Of a DNA stretch of 15,059 nucleotides, positions 13,809 to 15,059 are shown piece by piece (the first letter of the stretch is position 1; each line of letters starts with the position of its first letter). The DNA lies in contig JAFZKM010000128.1 of NCBI GenBank assembly GCA_017553665.1, forward strand, positions 1 through 15,059, read 5' to 3'. The position numbers and the translations under genes are program-made. The notes below the pieces were generated by a model. It was given only the letters and a program-made list of their open reading frames with translations, ran no database searches and was not told the origin of the DNA. The stretch comes from Lachnospiraceae bacterium (GTDB lineage: Bacteria > Bacillota_A > Clostridia > Lachnospirales > Lachnospiraceae).

Positions 13809-15059
13809 ATGTTGTTGAAGAAGAAAGCAGCTGTTTTGGCCATCGCGCTGACTCTCGTTATCGCGCTCATCGCGCCCACTGCGCGCGTAAACGCGTATAC
13901 CCCGCCCGCAATGGCCGGCGAGATCATCCAGGCCGACGGCGTAAAGTACATGGTACTCTGGAGAGGTGAAGGAAACAGATCCGTCCTTATCTACGATTAT
14001 CCCGATGTCAATGTAAAGACACTTACTCTTCCCAAGACTGTCAACGACGGTTTATATGAGTGGAAGGTCATCGGCGCTTTAAGCGGTGCGTTCAAGAATT
14101 GTACCACTCCGAAGACCATTGAGATTCCCAAGGACACCAATATCAACTGGTATTACATGTGTCCCGATGCTTTCATCAACGGCGCGAAGCAGACCATTAA
14201 GGTTTATCCCGCTGACGGCGAGTGGAATACGCTCTATCTGATCCTCGAGCTCAACGGACCGAAGCCCACTTTCCTTGCCTCGAAGATATATGAAACCTGC
14301 GGTGTTTCATCTTACGCTTCATACACGCCCGTTACGAATACCGAGGATACCCTCTATGTAACGGTTCCCGCAGGCACCTATACCCTGAACAATACAAAGG
14401 ATCCCGGAAAGGGCGCGGAACTCAGGGTTTACTCGAACACCACACTGTATCTGAAGGGCGTTACATATAAGAGAGACACTACAGAGGCCGCTCTTAAGAC
14501 ACACATGATCTCGCTCGGTACCACGGGCCTTAAGCTCGCCGACGGTACGACCAACGCTCCGAAATACGGCGGCGGAAGCAATATCCAGATCCTCTACGGT
14601 ACATTTGATAACGGAACAAAGGCAGGCGCCAACAATATCTGCCGCGGCTCACACCTTTCGAACATCACCATCAAGGGCACCGTATTCAAGTACCTGCCCG
14701 ACTCGCCTCTGACCGAGGGCATGACGAACTCGCATTGCATCGAGCTGGCCGGCGTTAAGAAGTTCACGATCAAGAGCTGTAAATTCTACAATAACTCGAA
14801 CTGCTTCTTCAACAACGAGGCTGTGCAGATCGAGTCCTGCGGCTCCGATCCCACCGCCCAGACACACACGAACGTTGCCGCTCCTCTCGATGATACTCAG
14901 ACGAGCAACGTAACGATCACAAAGTGCCGCTTCGAAGGTTTCAACTACGGCTGCGGCAGCAACCACCTCAGTGTGAACGACGTCTGCAAGAATATGAAGT
15001 TCACGAGCAACAAATTCTATGGCTGCCAGAAGTACTGCATCTGCCTTTACAACTACGAC
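13809..15059 (+). CDS. Secreted beta-helix surface protein (3' end missing)
   Basis: The frame runs open from an ATG preceded by AAGGAGG (7-bp spacer) to the window edge: 417 codons, incomplete. A signal peptide (about 1-29: MLLKKK, hydrophobic core, cleavage near VNA) indicates export. Residues 60-110 (VKTLTLPKTV, ALSGAFKNC, KTIEIPKD) resemble one or two BspA-type LRR_5 repeats. From about residue 180 the chain shows right-handed parallel beta-helix character: a pectate-lyase-like edge strand, then repeated turns such as NITIKGTVFKYL, KKFTIKSCKFYNN, NVTITKCRFEGFNYG and NMKFTSNKFYGC. The helix is rich in Cys and Asn. Such folds serve as polysaccharide lyases, hydrolases or adhesins, but no catalytic motif can be assigned from this fragment. 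Divergent from the c-di-GMP operon. Codon bias resembles the sugar-binding gene, suggesting abundant product. Confidence 0.85.
   Translation, partial: MLLKKKAAVLAIALTLVIALIAPTARVNAYTPPAMAGEIIQADGVKYMVLWRGEGNRSVLIYDYPDVNVKTLTLPKTVNDGLYEWKVIGALSGAFKNCTTPKTIEIPKDTNINWYYMCPDAFINGAKQTIKVYPADGEWNTLYLILELNGPKPTFLASKIYETCGVSSYASYTPVTNTEDTLYVTVPAGTYTLNNTKDPGKGAELRVYSNTTLYLKGVTYKRDTTEAALKTHMISLGTTGLKLADGTTNAPKYGGGSNIQILYGTFDNGTKAGANNICRGSHLSNITIKGTVFKYLPDSPLTEGMTNSHCIELAGVKKFTIKSCKFYNNSNCFFNNEAVQIESCGSDPTAQTHTNVAAPLDDTQTSNVTITKCRFEGFNYGCGSNHLSVNDVCKNMKFTSNKFYGCQKYCICLYNYD

Overview
The window looks like chromosome of a moderate-GC, plant-polysaccharide-degrading Firmicute, most likely Clostridia and perhaps Lachnospiraceae from gut or rumen. 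The clues are GGAGG-type ribosome sites, a CUT1-type sugar ABC transporter lacking its own ATPase, a YesM/YesN-type two-component pair, a Big_2-GH5 cellulase, a bifunctional BirA with BioY, and REP-like palindromes with a CGTCCCC core. The taxonomic call is inference; no marker gene is present. I see no tRNA, rRNA, CRISPR array, transposase or phage gene.

Layout. Positions 1-446 are non-coding and hold an unidentified structured RNA candidate (1-121), AT-rich inverted repeats and a possible promoter. From 447 to 6459, all on the plus strand, come a sugar-binding lipoprotein, an internal terminator, two overlapping permease genes, a REP-like hairpin terminator, a new promoter, and a sensor kinase plus AraC-type response regulator. 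Converging on these is a secreted GH5 endoglucanase-like gene (minus strand, 6649-8037), and the junction holds a 143-nt rod-like inverted repeat. The divergent region 8038-8307 contains good promoters in both directions, a second REP-like palindrome, and a near-perfect BirA operator over the birA -35 box. birA and bioY follow on the plus strand. A second elaborate stem structure (9907-10055) separates bioY from a convergent minus-strand operon. That operon encodes a PAS-degenerate GGDEF-EAL protein (upstream gene) overlapping by 16 bp a protein that fuses an ICMT/PEMT-like membrane methyltransferase to an sCache_2-type sensor and an intact GGDEF domain. Divergent from it, with a near-consensus promoter, is a secreted beta-helix protein cut by the window end.

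How the genes fit together (inference). 447-8037 reads as a glycan-use locus: the cellulase cleaves beta-glucan outside the cell, the lipoprotein and permeases import oligosaccharide using an ATPase encoded elsewhere, and the kinase/regulator pair senses an extracellular signal and controls the transporter and perhaps the cellulase. birA-bioY is a self-contained biotin salvage and regulation unit. The 10069-13562 operon pairs a predicted c-di-GMP phosphodiesterase with a predicted diguanylate cyclase. The neighbouring surface/secreted beta-helix protein is a plausible but unproven output. The most unusual item is the methyltransferase-like/Cache/GGDEF fusion.
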